The translations under genes and the position numbers were made by a program. DNA of 64,000 nt from Allobosea sp. WAO. Lineage in GTDB: Bacteria; Pseudomonadota; Alphaproteobacteria; Rhizobiales; Beijerinckiaceae. Each line of letters opens with the position of its first letter. Positions within the stretch are counted from its first letter, which is position 1. Below, one piece after another: positions 27,753 through 38,563 of the stretch. The notes beneath the pieces are model-generated. The model had not been told where the DNA came from and did no database searches. It was given only the letters and a program-made list of their open reading frames with translations. The stretch spans positions 1 through 64,000 of the forward strand of contig NZ_JXTJ01000001.1 in assembly GCF_001509835.1 (NCBI RefSeq), in the 5' to 3' direction.

Positions 27753-27786
27753 CCCGCCCCGGAGCGATCCGGGGCGGGTTTTCTTT
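27753..27786 (+). terminator. Intrinsic terminator after livK
   Basis: The 11-base perfect stem CCCGCCCCGGA / TCCGGGGCGGG with loop GCGA is followed by TTTTCTTTT. It closes the liv region. Confidence 0.9.
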
Positions 27787-27984
27787 TGGCGGATATCTGT
27801 CGCGATTTCGGCATCGCCAGCTCCGAGTTCGGTGAGAGGCTCTCGGGCCGGGCGTCGATTCCGCAGCAAGGCCGAGGCCATGCTAGACTGGGCGAGGGCC
27901 GGTCGCTGGGTCTGTCGCTGAGCATGGGCGGGCTGCCCTGCGCGACGCGTCCCGGAACGCGGAACAGGACAGGAGAGCCGAACG

Positions 27985-28650
27985 ATGCGTGTCAGATGTA
28001 TCGAACTCGTCGCTGCCGCTGGCCTGCTGGCGCTGACGGCGAATGCCGGCCGGGCCCAGACAGCCGAGATGACCTTCTTCGTGACGAGCGCCGGCTCCGG
28101 CAAGGGGGCCGATCTCGGCGGGCTCGCAGGCGCCGATGCGATCTGCCAGCGTCTCGCCCAAGCGGCGGGGGCCGGCGCCAGGACCTGGCGGGCCTATCTT
28201 TCGACGCAGGCGGCGGACGGGGCGGCGGCGGTCAATGCGCGCGACCGGATCGGCGCCGGGCCCTGGCGCAACGCCAAGGGCACGGTGATCGCGAGCAGCG
28301 TCGCCGATCTGCATGGCGCCGCCGCAAGCCTCACCAAGCAGACCGCGCTCACCGAGAAAGGCGAGGTCGTCAACGGTCGCGGCGACACGCCCAACCAGCA
28401 CGATATCCTGACCGGCTCGCAGGCCGACGGCACGGCCTTCGGCCCGGGCGAGGATCGGACCTGCGGCAACTACACCAGGAGCGGGAGCGAGGGCGCCGTG
28501 ATGCTCGGTCACCATGACCGCTCGGGGCTCGACGACACGCCACCCTCGAAATCCTGGAACATGTCGCATCTGTCGCGCGGCGGCTGCAGTCAGGACGCCC
28601 TCAGGAGCACCGGCGGCGCCGGGCTGCTCTACTGCTTCGCCGCCAACTGA
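27985..28650 (+). CDS. Secreted lectin-like (DUF1554-type) protein
   Basis: The 221-residue protein has a signal peptide ending near AGRAQT. The sequence MTFFVTSAGSGKGADLGGLAGADAICQRLA, then TWRAYLSTQ and NARDRIGAGPW, is a recurring exported family. The C-terminal region, with cysteines in RTCGNYT, GGCSQDAL and LLYCFAAN, is typical of C-type-lectin-like folds. Ligand and role are unknown. An AGGAGAG site precedes the ATG. It stands alone between two terminators. Confidence 0.7.
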   Translation: MRVRCIELVAAAGLLALTANAGRAQTAEMTFFVTSAGSGKGADLGGLAGADAICQRLAQAAGAGARTWRAYLSTQAADGAAAVNARDRIGAGPWRNAKGTVIASSVADLHGAAASLTKQTALTEKGEVVNGRGDTPNQHDILTGSQADGTAFGPGEDRTCGNYTRSGSEGAVMLGHHDRSGLDDTPPSKSWNMSHLSRGGCSQDALRSTGGAGLLYCFAAN

Positions 28651-28705
28651 GACGGTCCATGACAGGCGGCTGAGAGCGGCGTGCCAGCCACTATTCTGCG
28701 GTCGA

Positions 28706-28739
28706 GCCCGCTTCCGGGCGATCCGGGGCGGGCCTTTTT
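28706..28739 (+). terminator. Hairpin terminator after the lectin-like gene
   Basis: The imperfect stem GCCCGCTTCCGG / CCGGGGCGGGC with G-T pairs and a bulge is followed by CTTTTTA. It resembles the livK terminator in sequence. Confidence 0.6.
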
Positions 28740-28835
28740 AACCATGCTGTTCTGCCGCTGAGCCTTTCGCGGTTGCATTTCGTGCCCGCTGCCTCACTGT
28801 GGTTGTGTTGGTCAGCTAACCAGCCGGTGCGCGCG

Positions 28836-31190
28836 ATGACGGGCAAGAAGATCATCCTGTTCTCGGATGGCACGGGCAACAGCGCGGCGGCCTTGTTCAA
28901 GACCAATGTCTTTCGGCTCTATCAAGCTGTCGACCTGGCGAACCCCGACCAGATCGCCTTCTACGATGACGGCGTCGGCACCTCGACCTTCCGGCCGCTG
29001 GCGATGCTGGGTGGCGCCTTCGGCCTTGGCCTGAAGCGCAACGTCATCGATCTCTACCTCCAGCTCAGCCGGACCTATGAGGAAGGCGACAGGATCTACC
29101 TGTTCGGCTTCAGCCGCGGGGCCTTCACCGCGCGGATCCTCGCCGGGCTCGTCCTCCGGGAGGGGCTGGTGCGGAAGGGCTCCGACGCGCAGATGGAGCT
29201 CGATGCCTACGACGCCTTTCGCAAGTACCGGACCCGGTTCAAGCCGCGGAGCGCGTTCTTCAGCGGCATCCTGAGCACGGCGCGCGCGGTCCGCGATCTC
29301 GGGCTGCGGGGGCTCGACAAGCTGCGAGGAGTGGAGCGCCTGCCCAGGCTTCCGCCCGATGATCTCAGAATCGCTTTCATGGGCGTCTGGGATACGGTCT
29401 CGGCCTATGGCCTGCCGATCGATGAACTGACGCGGGCCTGGGATGTCTTCTTTCCGCTCTCGGTGCCCGACCGGAACCTGCACGAGCATGTCGAGCGGGC
29501 CTGTCACGCATTGGCGCTCGACGACGAGCGCAACACCTTTCATCCGGTTTTGTGGAACGAGGCGGTCCGGCTGAACCAGCGTGACCGGAAGGCGGCGCCG
29601 CCCACCCATATCGACGAGGAGCGGATCAGCCAGGTCTGGTTCGCCGGGATGCACTCCAATGTCGGCGGCGGCTATCCGCTCGACGGTCTCGCCTATGTCT
29701 CGCTCGAGTGGATGATGGACCAGGTCCGCCTGAACGGGCCGCTCGGCACGGGCGGCCTGCGCTTCAGGAGGGACGAGGTCGACAGGGTCAGGCAGCTCGC
29801 CGACCACGATGCGCCGATGGCCGATTCGAGGCGCGGCCTCGGTGGTTCCTATCGCTACCAGCCGCGCAAGCTCGCCTTGCTCGCGCGCGACAGCTTCGGC
29901 GCCCGTGGCGCTCGGCAGATCGGCCGGAACTTCGTCAAGATCGACCGGATCAAGATCCATGAGAGCGTCCTGCGCAGGATCGGCAGCTGCGCGACCGGCT
30001 ATGCGCCGATCGTGCTGCCGGATCGCTATGCCGTGGTCGGCCGGGACGGCAGCATCACCGAGCTACCTGCGCCGGGCCACAAGCCGATCCCGCTGCCCTA
30101 TCCGATGGAGGACAGCGCACAGGCGCAGTGGCGTGCATACGACCAGGAATGGGTCTGGAACCATGTCTGGCGCCGCCGGGTGTTCTACTTCTCCAGCATC
30201 ATCGTGCTGCTCGCCGTCGCCGCCCTGCCGGTGATCAAGCCGGCAGCCGAAACCTGCACCGGGCCGGCCTGCTTCCTGCAGCCGGCGATCGACGGGGTCG
30301 CCTCCTTCCTACCCGGTTTCATGCAATTCTGGCTGGCGAGCTGGCGAACCCATCCGGCGACGTTCGCGGTGCTGCTGCTGATTTTCGGCGGCCTGCTTTT
30401 CGTCGGCGGTGTGCTGCAGACCAGGATCGGCGACGCGATGCGACCGCGCTGGCGCGACCTGACCAAGGCGACGCTGAGGCCGCTGCGCAGCGGCGAGCGC
30501 GACGTCAAGGAAAGTCCGCTCTACCGGCTGCGGATGGCGAAACCGTACCAGGCCGCGATGGGCATCCTGAAGCGGAACATCACGCCGACCCTGGCCGGGC
30601 TCGCGGCGCTGTTCCTGATCGTGGCGATGGTCAGCCGGATCGGTGTCACGATGACCTCGACGCTGGGCGGCTACTGCGTGCCGACGGACGCAAATCTGCG
30701 CCCGACTGACGCGGTGGTGAGAAGGGTCGATTTCACCTCGAACTCGGTCTGCTGGGCGAGCGCAATCGCCTTGGAGAAGGGCCGGCGCTACGCGATCACG
30801 CTGAAGATCGAACATGATTGGCGTGACGGAGAGCCGCCGCCGCCAGACGCCGAGGCGGACCCCTTCAAGGCCGATCTGCTGGGCTTCGAGGCCGAGCGGT
30901 TCCCCTGGCATCTGCGGCCCTTCGTGCTGTTCCGAAGGAAGCTAGACCAGTTCTGGTTCATGCCGATCGCCCGGATCGGCGCATTCGGCTGGGACGAGTA
31001 TCCGCTCTATCCGAACGACTGGAGCAGGCCGGGACCGTGGCGCGGCGAGATGACGGCGGAGATCACGGCCAAGCGGACGGGCGAGCTCTTTCTCTTCGTC
31101 AACGATGCGATCCTGCCGCTGGGCCTCTACCAGCTCTTCTATGCCAACAACCGCGGCACGGCGAAGGTCACTGTGACGCCGTTGAAATGA
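28836..31190 (+). CDS. DUF2235 alpha/beta-hydrolase with C-terminal membrane segments (Tle1-like)
   Basis: The protein has 784 residues from the ATG at 28836 (MTGKKIILFSDGTGNS). The DUF2235 domain covers about 1-400: an N-terminal LFSDGTGN strand, the nucleophile elbow YLFGFSRGAFTARILAG, an Asp candidate in FMGVWDTVSAYG and a His in WFAGMHSNVGGGYP. This fold is shared with Tle1 phospholipase effectors of type VI secretion. After it come three hydrophobic helices (FYFSSIIVLLAVAALPVI, FAVLLLIFGGLLFVGGVL, LAGLAALFLIVAMVSRIG) and a roughly 170-residue C-terminal domain. No vgrG, PAAR or immunity gene is nearby, so a housekeeping lipase-like membrane enzyme is as likely as an effector. Confidence 0.82.
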   Translation: MTGKKIILFSDGTGNSAAALFKTNVFRLYQAVDLANPDQIAFYDDGVGTSTFRPLAMLGGAFGLGLKRNVIDLYLQLSRTYEEGDRIYLFGFSRGAFTARILAGLVLREGLVRKGSDAQMELDAYDAFRKYRTRFKPRSAFFSGILSTARAVRDLGLRGLDKLRGVERLPRLPPDDLRIAFMGVWDTVSAYGLPIDELTRAWDVFFPLSVPDRNLHEHVERACHALALDDERNTFHPVLWNEAVRLNQRDRKAAPPTHIDEERISQVWFAGMHSNVGGGYPLDGLAYVSLEWMMDQVRLNGPLGTGGLRFRRDEVDRVRQLADHDAPMADSRRGLGGSYRYQPRKLALLARDSFGARGARQIGRNFVKIDRIKIHESVLRRIGSCATGYAPIVLPDRYAVVGRDGSITELPAPGHKPIPLPYPMEDSAQAQWRAYDQEWVWNHVWRRRVFYFSSIIVLLAVAALPVIKPAAETCTGPACFLQPAIDGVASFLPGFMQFWLASWRTHPATFAVLLLIFGGLLFVGGVLQTRIGDAMRPRWRDLTKATLRPLRSGERDVKESPLYRLRMAKPYQAAMGILKRNITPTLAGLAALFLIVAMVSRIGVTMTSTLGGYCVPTDANLRPTDAVVRRVDFTSNSVCWASAIALEKGRRYAITLKIEHDWRDGEPPPPDAEADPFKADLLGFEAERFPWHLRPFVLFRRKLDQFWFMPIARIGAFGWDEYPLYPNDWSRPGPWRGEMTAEITAKRTGELFLFVNDAILPLGLYQLFYANNRGTAKVTVTPLK

Positions 31191-31743
31191 CGCTCAGGCT
31201 GCGCATGAAGCCGGCGAAGCGCAGCAAGCCGTCCGGCCAGGGGCCGTGGCCGGATTCGGTGTTGAGATGGCCGCTCTCGCCGGCATCGACGAATTCGGAG
31301 CCCCAGGCTTCCGCCAGCGCCTTTGCCTCCTCGGGAGTGCAGTAGCTGTCGTTGGTGCTGGCGATCAGCACCGAGCGGAAGGGCAGGGGCTTATGCGGCA
31401 GCGGAATGAAGTCGGCCGCCATGCCGGGGATGGCACGCTTGGCCCGCTCGGAGGCCGGGGCGACCAGGAAGGCGCCCATGACCTCATGTGGCTTCAGATG
31501 CTCGGCCGCATGCGCAACCGCGCTGACGCCGGCTGAATGAGCGACGAGGACGACCGGCTTGGTCGCGGCACGCACCGCCGCGACGATGCGGTTCGCCCAA
31601 GCGTCGCGGGCCGGCTTGTACCAGTCCTCCTGCTCGACGAGACGCGCGCTGGAGAGCTTGGCGACCCAACGGCTCTGCCAATGGTCGGGCCCGGAGCCCG
31701 ACCAGCCGGGGATGATGAGAATGTCGGCGTCGGAGGTTTTCAT
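31168..31743 (-). CDS. RBBP9/YdeN-family serine hydrolase
   Basis: The 191-residue protein has the family opening ILIIPGWSGSGPDHWQSRW, the nucleophile motif VAHSAGV, a late Asp near IASTNDSYCT and the catalytic His in GESGHLNTESG. Such small hydrolases are cytoplasmic, and their substrates are mostly unknown. Its 3' end overlaps the DUF2235 gene by 23 bases tail to tail. It lies 9 bases after vapC on the same strand and may be in that transcript. Confidence 0.88.
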   Translation of the reverse strand: MKTSDADILIIPGWSGSGPDHWQSRWVAKLSSARLVEQEDWYKPARDAWANRIVAAVRAATKPVVLVAHSAGVSAVAHAAEHLKPHEVMGAFLVAPASERAKRAIPGMAADFIPLPHKPLPFRSVLIASTNDSYCTPEEAKALAEAWGSEFVDAGESGHLNTESGHGPWPDGLLRFAGFMRSLSVISTASQ

Positions 31744-31752
31744 GGATAAGGA

Positions 31753-32426
<674 letters not shown>

Positions 32427-32430
32427 TTAA

Positions 32431-32444
32431 ACTGGTCAACCAGT
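32431..32444 (-). promoter_or_regulatory. vapBC autoregulatory operator candidate
   Basis: The perfect palindrome ACTGGT-CA-ACCAGT sits 14 bases before the vapB start codon. The complementary strand contains TTGACC as a -35-like box inside it. Antitoxin-toxin complexes usually bind such a site to repress their own operon. Confidence 0.55.
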
Positions 32445-32495
32445 CGGTTCAAGCGCGGCCCGGAGCACGAGCGCCGGGCCACGTCCCATGATGGC

Positions 32496-33803
<1,308 letters not shown>

Positions 33804-33981
33804 CGGCGGGCTCGCAACTGGACAGAGGTTTCCTTTCGCGCTCGCTAGCACGTGCGGGCCGCAGACGGAATGCCGGGGACGGCTGCTGACAGCTTCGGAC
33901 CATCGCCTTGCCTAGCGTCCGCGCCGGCTGGGCGGGGCGCTCTTCCCCCGAGGGCGCCCGCAGACCCAAAGGAGAACGCCG

Positions 33982-34332
33982 ATGTCCTATGTCGATGGTT
34001 TCGTCGCGGCCGTGCCGGCCGCCAATCGCGAGGCCTATGCAGAGCATGCCCGCAAGGCCGCGCCGCTGTTCAAGGAATATGGCGCGACGAAAGTCGCCGA
34101 ATACTGGGGCGACGATGTCCCGCGCGGCAAGCAGACCGATTTCTTCCGCGCCGTCGAGGCGAAGGAGGACGAGGTCGTCGTCTTCTCCTGGGTGGAATGG
34201 CCGAGCAAGGCGGCGCGCGATGCCGGCTGGGAAAAGATCATGGCCGATCCGCGCATGCAGCCCGGCGCGAACCCGATGCCCTTCGACGGAAAGCGCCTGA
34301 TCTATGGCGGCTTCGCGCAGATCGAGCTTTGA
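33982..34332 (+). CDS. DUF1428 family protein
   Basis: The 116-residue protein opens MSYVDGFVAAVPAANREAYAEHA. It has the family pattern (GATKVAEYWGDDVPRGKQTDF, VVVFSWVEWPSKAARD) of DUF1428, a dimeric alpha/beta ferredoxin-like fold with unknown function. A good GGAG site precedes the ATG. It is convergent with rpe across a repeat element. Confidence 0.88.
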   Translation: MSYVDGFVAAVPAANREAYAEHARKAAPLFKEYGATKVAEYWGDDVPRGKQTDFFRAVEAKEDEVVVFSWVEWPSKAARDAGWEKIMADPRMQPGANPMPFDGKRLIYGGFAQIEL

Positions 34333-34370
34333 ACGTCCGACGCTTGGGAGGCTGACTGGAGCACAACGGC

Positions 34371-34487
34371 CTCATCCTGAGGAGGCCGCGTCAGCGGCCG
34401 TCTCGAAGGATGGTCCAGATGGTTCTGGAGCCTCCTGAAGCATCCTTCGAGACGCCAGTCCCCTTGGGAATGGCTCCTCAGGATGAG
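34371..34487. repeat. Nested inverted repeat, family A, between convergent genes
   Basis: The outer arms CTCATCCTGAGGAG (34371-34384) and CTCCTCAGGATGAG (34474-34487) are perfect. The inner arms CGTCTCGAAGGATG (34399-34412) and CATCCTTCGAGACG (34441-34454) are also perfect. The same nested design occurs at 49750-49856, and half of it at 38502-38548. All three lie between convergent genes. Confidence 0.85.
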
Positions 34488-34502
34488 GGGGGCCGAAGGA
34501 AA

Positions 34503-35183
34503 CTAGACCCAGTCGCCGCGAGCCGCTTCCGCCGCCTTGCGGATCGCGGCGATGTTGCCGGCATAGGCCGAGGGGCCGCCCTTGAACACGGCCGAGCCGG
34601 CGACCAGCACATTGGCGCCGGCCTTGGCTGCAAGCGGTGCCGTCTCGGGCGTCGCGCCACCATCGATCTCGAGCGCGATCGGCCTCTCGCCGATCAGGGC
34701 GCGGATGCGGGCGATCTTGTCGACGACCGAATGGATGAAGCTCTGGCCGCCGAAGCCCGGATTGACCGTCATCAAGAGGATGAGGTCGAGGTCGTCGAGC
34801 AGCGGCTCGACGGCGCTCGCCGGCGTGCCGGGATTGAGCACGATGCCGGCCTGCTTGCCCTGCGCCTTGATTGCCTGGATTGTCCGGTGCGGGTGCGGGC
34901 CCGCCTCGACATGGAAGGAGATCAGGTCGGCGCCGGCCTTGGCGAAGGCTTCGACATAAGGGTCGACCGGCGCAATCATCAGGTGGACGTCGAAGAACTT
35001 CTTCGTGTGCGGCCGGATCGCCTTCAGCACGTCGGGGCCGAAGGTGATGTTGGGCACGAAATGCCCGTCCATCACGTCGCAATGGATCCAGTCGGCCCCG
35101 GCTTCGTCGATGGCGCGGACCTCCTCGCCGAGCTTGGAGAAGTCGGCAGAGAGGATGGAGGGGGCGATGCGGATCGTGCTCAT
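34503..35183 (-). CDS. rpe: Ribulose-phosphate 3-epimerase
   Basis: The 226-residue TIM barrel has the metal and substrate motifs [47 protein letters not shown] and [11 protein letters not shown]. It interconverts ribulose 5-phosphate and xylulose 5-phosphate in the pentose phosphate pathway. The ATG at 35183 is chosen over an upstream frame extension to 35234 because it begins the family N-terminus [11 protein letters not shown]. Confidence 0.96.
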   Translation of the reverse strand: MSTIRIAPSILSADFSKLGEEVRAIDEAGADWIHCDVMDGHFVPNITFGPDVLKAIRPHTKKFFDVHLMIAPVDPYVEAFAKAGADLISFHVEAGPHPHRTIQAIKAQGKQAGIVLNPGTPASAVEPLLDDLDLILLMTVNPGFGGQSFIHSVVDKIARIRALIGERPIALEIDGGATPETAPLAAKAGANVLVAGSAVFKGGPSAYAGNIAAIRKAAEAARGDWV

Positions 35184-35279
35184 GCGGCGGCGTTTAGCCT
35201 GTTTCGTGTCCGCACGGAACCACCACTTCGACATTCCGCGGGCCTGAGTGCGGTCGCCGAAGCTCGGTGCTGCTAATCC

Positions 35280-35957
35280 TCACGCCCGCTTCAGCGGAAA
35301 CGACAGGCGCCGGTCGGCCTCGGCGATCTCGACCGCAGCCTGGGCGAAGGCGGGCCGCAGCTTCAGCCGCTCGAACCAGCGCGACAGACCATCGAACGGC
35401 GCGAGCAAAGGGCCGCCTAGGCGCAGCGAGAACAGCACGCTCATGAACAGGGCGATATCGGCGACCGAGACGGCGTCGCCGAAGAATTCGCGGCCGGCGA
35501 GCCGGTCCTCGAGCACCGCATAGTGCTTCTCCAGCGCCTGCTCGGCGATCAGCGCGTCAGCCTCCTGGGCGAAGCGTCTGGTCTGGTCGGTCGCGGGCGG
35601 GCTGGTGCGGTGCATAAGCGGCTTCAACGCCTGCAGCATGATCTCGTCGGCATAGAGCTCGTCAAGTCGGCAGCGGGCGCGGGCCCCGGGGCAGAACGGA
35701 AAGAGCGGCGGCTCAGGGTAAGCGTCTTCGAGGTATTCGAGGATGACGGTGGAATCGTAGAGCACGATCCCGTCATCGTTCAGCACCGGGACCTGCTGCT
35801 TCGGGTTGATCGCGACGACTTCGGGATGCTTGGGGTCGTAGCCCGTCGTCTGGTTGAACGGCACCATGATCCGCTCGAAGGGCAGCGCCTTCTCGCGCAA
35901 TGCGATCTCGATCTTGCGCGAAAACAGGCTCAGAGGCCCCGAATAGAGGGTGATCAT
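35280..35957 (-). CDS. Glutathione S-transferase family protein
   Basis: The 225-residue protein has an N-terminal thioredoxin-like domain (MITLYSGPLSLFSRKIEIALREKAL, then QQVPVLNDDGIVLYDSTVILEYLE with the cis-Pro and Glu-Ser-like gamma-glutamyl site). A C-terminal helical domain follows. The first-helix residue is Ser in PLSLFSRK, so a Ser-type enzyme is likely. The substrate is unknown. Confidence 0.9.
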   Translation of the reverse strand: MITLYSGPLSLFSRKIEIALREKALPFERIMVPFNQTTGYDPKHPEVVAINPKQQVPVLNDDGIVLYDSTVILEYLEDAYPEPPLFPFCPGARARCRLDELYADEIMLQALKPLMHRTSPPATDQTRRFAQEADALIAEQALEKHYAVLEDRLAGREFFGDAVSVADIALFMSVLFSLRLGGPLLAPFDGLSRWFERLKLRPAFAQAAVEIAEADRRLSFPLKRA

Positions 35958-36004
35958 GGTCGTCGCTCCAATCTTTCTTGGAGCGACTGTCCCATTACTT
36001 CCGG

Positions 36005-36973
36005 TCAGGCGGAGTCAGCAGATGTCTCGCGCCGCCTGATCCGTGCCGCGATGCCGCGCAGCAGCCAGGGCAGCAGATAGATCGGGAACTGGGCGAGGGC
36101 GAAGAAGAGATAGGTCGTCGGCGGAACCCCGGCACCGAGCGCGGCGACGAGCAGCCCCATGTTCCGCTGTCCGGTGCCGTAGCCGATCATGAAGCGTTCC
36201 GAGCGCGGGAAGCGGCGCAGGGCGAGCCAGGCGCTGGCGAGGCCAATCGCCGAGATGAGGAAGGCGACGGCGAGGAAGAGCGCGACCTGGCCCGGCCGTT
36301 CCATCGCCGCCCTGGTGACGCCGTCCATCGCGGCGATGGCGAATACGAAGTACATCAGCACGCCGAAACCATCGAGATTGGGCTTGAGCTCGCGGATGCG
36401 CGCCGCCCCGAGCCAGCGCCTGATGGCGGCAGCGACCACGATGCCGCCGCCGATGAACAGGACGAGCCGCAAGGTCAGCGCCATCCGGTCGAGCGGGACG
36501 GCGGCGCCGGCCAGGAAATCGACAAGCAGCGGCGCGACCAGCGGGCTGACGATGGTCGTGAGGATGACGCCGGCGATGATCAGCGACGGCTCGAAGCCGT
36601 AGAGGATCGCAACGGCGGGCGAGGACATGATCGGCGGTGCCGCCCCCATGATCGCGATGCCGAGCAGGAGGCCGGGGTCGAGCGCCTCGCGGCCGAGCAG
36701 GACAAGGGCGCCGGCGATCAGCAAGGCGGGGACGAAGAGCAGCCAGAGACAGGTTGCGACGAGCTTTGCCGGCCGACGCACCAGCCCGGCGATCACGCCA
36801 AAATCCGCCCGCATGAAAACGACCGTGGTGAAGCAGAAGATCGTGACCGGCAGCAGCGGACGGGCGGCCGCTGAGAACTGCGGCAGGGCCAGGCCGAGGA
36901 AGATCGACAATGCGAACCCTTGCGTGCCGTAGCGGCCGAGCAGGGCGAGGGCGGAGGCAAGATAAGCGAGCAT
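36005..36973 (-). CDS. Polytopic membrane transporter resembling the bile acid:sodium symporter superfamily
   Basis: The protein has about 322 residues from the ATG at 36973; an earlier ATG at 37006 adds 11 residues. Eight to ten hydrophobic helices are visible. Helix segments such as GIAIMGAAPPIMSSPAVAILYG and FMIGYGTGQRNMGLLVAALGAG resemble the crossover regions of BASS/arsenite-transporter-like proteins. It is divergent from a DadA-like dehydrogenase, which suggests uptake of the dehydrogenase's substrate or export of its product. Substrate not known. Confidence 0.75.
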   Translation of the reverse strand: MLAYLASALALLGRYGTQGFALSIFLGLALPQFSAAARPLLPVTIFCFTTVVFMRADFGVIAGLVRRPAKLVATCLWLLFVPALLIAGALVLLGREALDPGLLLGIAIMGAAPPIMSSPAVAILYGFEPSLIIAGVILTTIVSPLVAPLLVDFLAGAAVPLDRMALTLRLVLFIGGGIVVAAAIRRWLGAARIRELKPNLDGFGVLMYFVFAIAAMDGVTRAAMERPGQVALFLAVAFLISAIGLASAWLALRRFPRSERFMIGYGTGQRNMGLLVAALGAGVPPTTYLFFALAQFPIYLLPWLLRGIAARIRRRETSADSA

Positions 36974-37151
36974 TGACGGCCGGGACAGCAGGGCGGGGCG
37001 CCACACTGGCCGATCGCCGCGCGCCCGTCATCTCGTGGCGCCGCATTGCCGCGATGCGTGAGGCAGGAAGTTGCGAGATATCGCGCTGTTGGATCGCAGA
37101 AATGAATCAAAATTCTCGATAGGCGCAAAAACTACGAAAAATAAGCCGGAT

Positions 37152-37169
37152 ATGCGCAAAATTACGCAT
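37152..37169. promoter_or_regulatory. AT-rich inverted repeat upstream of the first DadA-like gene
   Basis: ATGCG-CAAAATTA-CGCAT lies 67 bases before the dehydrogenase start, in an AT-rich stretch (37090-37170) unlike the surrounding DNA. The shape, with an A/T core flanked by short arms, is like Lrp/AsnC sites, which often control D-amino-acid dehydrogenases. This is inference only. Confidence 0.3.
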
Positions 37170-37235
37170 TCGTGCTGACAGGCCCGGCGCGGGCGTTATT
37201 GTTGGCGGCTGGGAAGGGCTGGCGGAGTTGGCGCG

Positions 37236-38483
37236 ATGCGCACGGATACTATCGTTCTCGGGGCGGGAATCGTCGGGATTGCGGTCGCGCTGCACCTGCA
37301 AAAGGCGGGCCGCTCGGTGCTCTTGGTCGATCGCGGCCAGCCCGGCGGCGAGACCAGCTACGGCAATGCCGGCCTGATCCAGCGCGAAGGCGTCTATCCC
37401 TATGGCTTCCCGCATGATTTCGGGGCGCTGATCCGCTATGCGATGAACAATACCATCGACGCGCATTACCATTGGAACGCGATGCCCAAGCTCGCGCCCT
37501 TCCTGTGGTCGTACTGGATGCATTCGCGGGCCTCGCAGCACGAGGCGATCGCGCACAAATATGCGACCCTGATCGAGCATTGCGTCAGCGAGCACGACGC
37601 GCTGGCGCAGGAGGCCGGCGCGACCGATCTCCTGCGTCGCAAGGGCTGGATGAAGGTCTTCCGCACGGTGCGCGAGCAGGAGACGCGGCTGGCGGAGGCG
37701 GCGCGCTGGAAGCGCGATTACGGCTTGAACCACCGTGCCCTCGACGCGTCGACGTTACGCGCCGAGGAGCCGCATCTCGACCAGAGCCTGATCGGCGGCC
37801 TGCAATGGACCGACCCGGTGACGGTGATCGACCCGCTCGGTCTCTCCAAAGCCTATGTCGCATTGTTCGAGAAGCTCGGCGGCCAGCTCGCGCAGGGCGA
37901 TGCCGGCACGCTCAGCCAGAATGGCGAGCTCTGGAGCGTGGCGCTGGCCAATGGCGGCAAGGCCGAGGCGCGCGACGCCGTGGTGGCGCTCGGCCCCTGG
38001 GCCGACGTGCTGACCAACCGGCTCGGCTATCGCCTGCCGCTGGCGGTGAAGCGCGGCTACCACATGCACTACAAGCCGCTGGGCAATGCCGTGCTCAACC
38101 ACCCCGTGCTCGATACCGAGCGCGGGTATTTCCTGGCGCCGATGCGCCAGGGCGTGCGGCTGACCACCGGGGCCGAGTTCGCCAATCGCGATGCGCCGAA
38201 GACGCCGGTGCAGCTTGCCCGGGCCGAGCCGATCGCCAAGACGCTGTTCCCGCTCGGCGAGCGCCTCGATGCCGAGCCCTGGATGGGCTGCCGGCCCTGC
38301 ACGCCGGACATGATGCCGATCATCGGGCCGGCGCCGAAGCACAAGAACCTCTGGTTCTCCTTCGGCCACGCCCATCACGGCCTGACGCTCGCCGCCGTCA
38401 CCGGCCGCATGATCGCCGAGATGGTGACGGGACAGAAGGTCTTCGTCGATCCGACGCCCTTCACGGCGGCGCGGTTCGGGTAG
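37236..38483 (+). CDS. FAD-dependent D-amino-acid dehydrogenase-like oxidoreductase (DadA family)
   Basis: The 415-residue DAO-fold enzyme has the FAD motif TIVLGAGIVGIAVALHLQKAG, followed by GGETSYGNAGLIQ. A C-terminal GCRPCTPDMMPIIGPAPKHKNLWFSFGHAHHGLT closes the flavin site. It would deaminate a D-amino acid or D-imino acid to the 2-oxo acid and pass electrons to the respiratory chain. A second paralogue lies at 41617-42849, which suggests different substrates. It is divergent from a BASS-like transporter. Confidence 0.9.
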   Translation: MRTDTIVLGAGIVGIAVALHLQKAGRSVLLVDRGQPGGETSYGNAGLIQREGVYPYGFPHDFGALIRYAMNNTIDAHYHWNAMPKLAPFLWSYWMHSRASQHEAIAHKYATLIEHCVSEHDALAQEAGATDLLRRKGWMKVFRTVREQETRLAEAARWKRDYGLNHRALDASTLRAEEPHLDQSLIGGLQWTDPVTVIDPLGLSKAYVALFEKLGGQLAQGDAGTLSQNGELWSVALANGGKAEARDAVVALGPWADVLTNRLGYRLPLAVKRGYHMHYKPLGNAVLNHPVLDTERGYFLAPMRQGVRLTTGAEFANRDAPKTPVQLARAEPIAKTLFPLGERLDAEPWMGCRPCTPDMMPIIGPAPKHKNLWFSFGHAHHGLTLAAVTGRMIAEMVTGQKVFVDPTPFTAARFG

Positions 38484-38501
38484 CAGCTCTGCCTCTCAAG
38501 G

Positions 38502-38548
38502 CCCTCATCCTGAAGCGCAGCCGAAGGCTGCGTCTCGAAGGATGAGGG
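38502..38548. repeat. Half element of repeat family A between convergent genes
   Basis: CCCTCATCCT (38502) and AGGATGAGGG (38539-38548) enclose CGCAGCC-GAA-GGCTGCG. GTCTCGAAGGATG matches the inner arm of the full elements at 34371 and 49750. It lies between the dehydrogenase and the BASS transporter, which converge. Confidence 0.8.
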
Positions 38549-38563
38549 CAATAGGGTCGCCGT

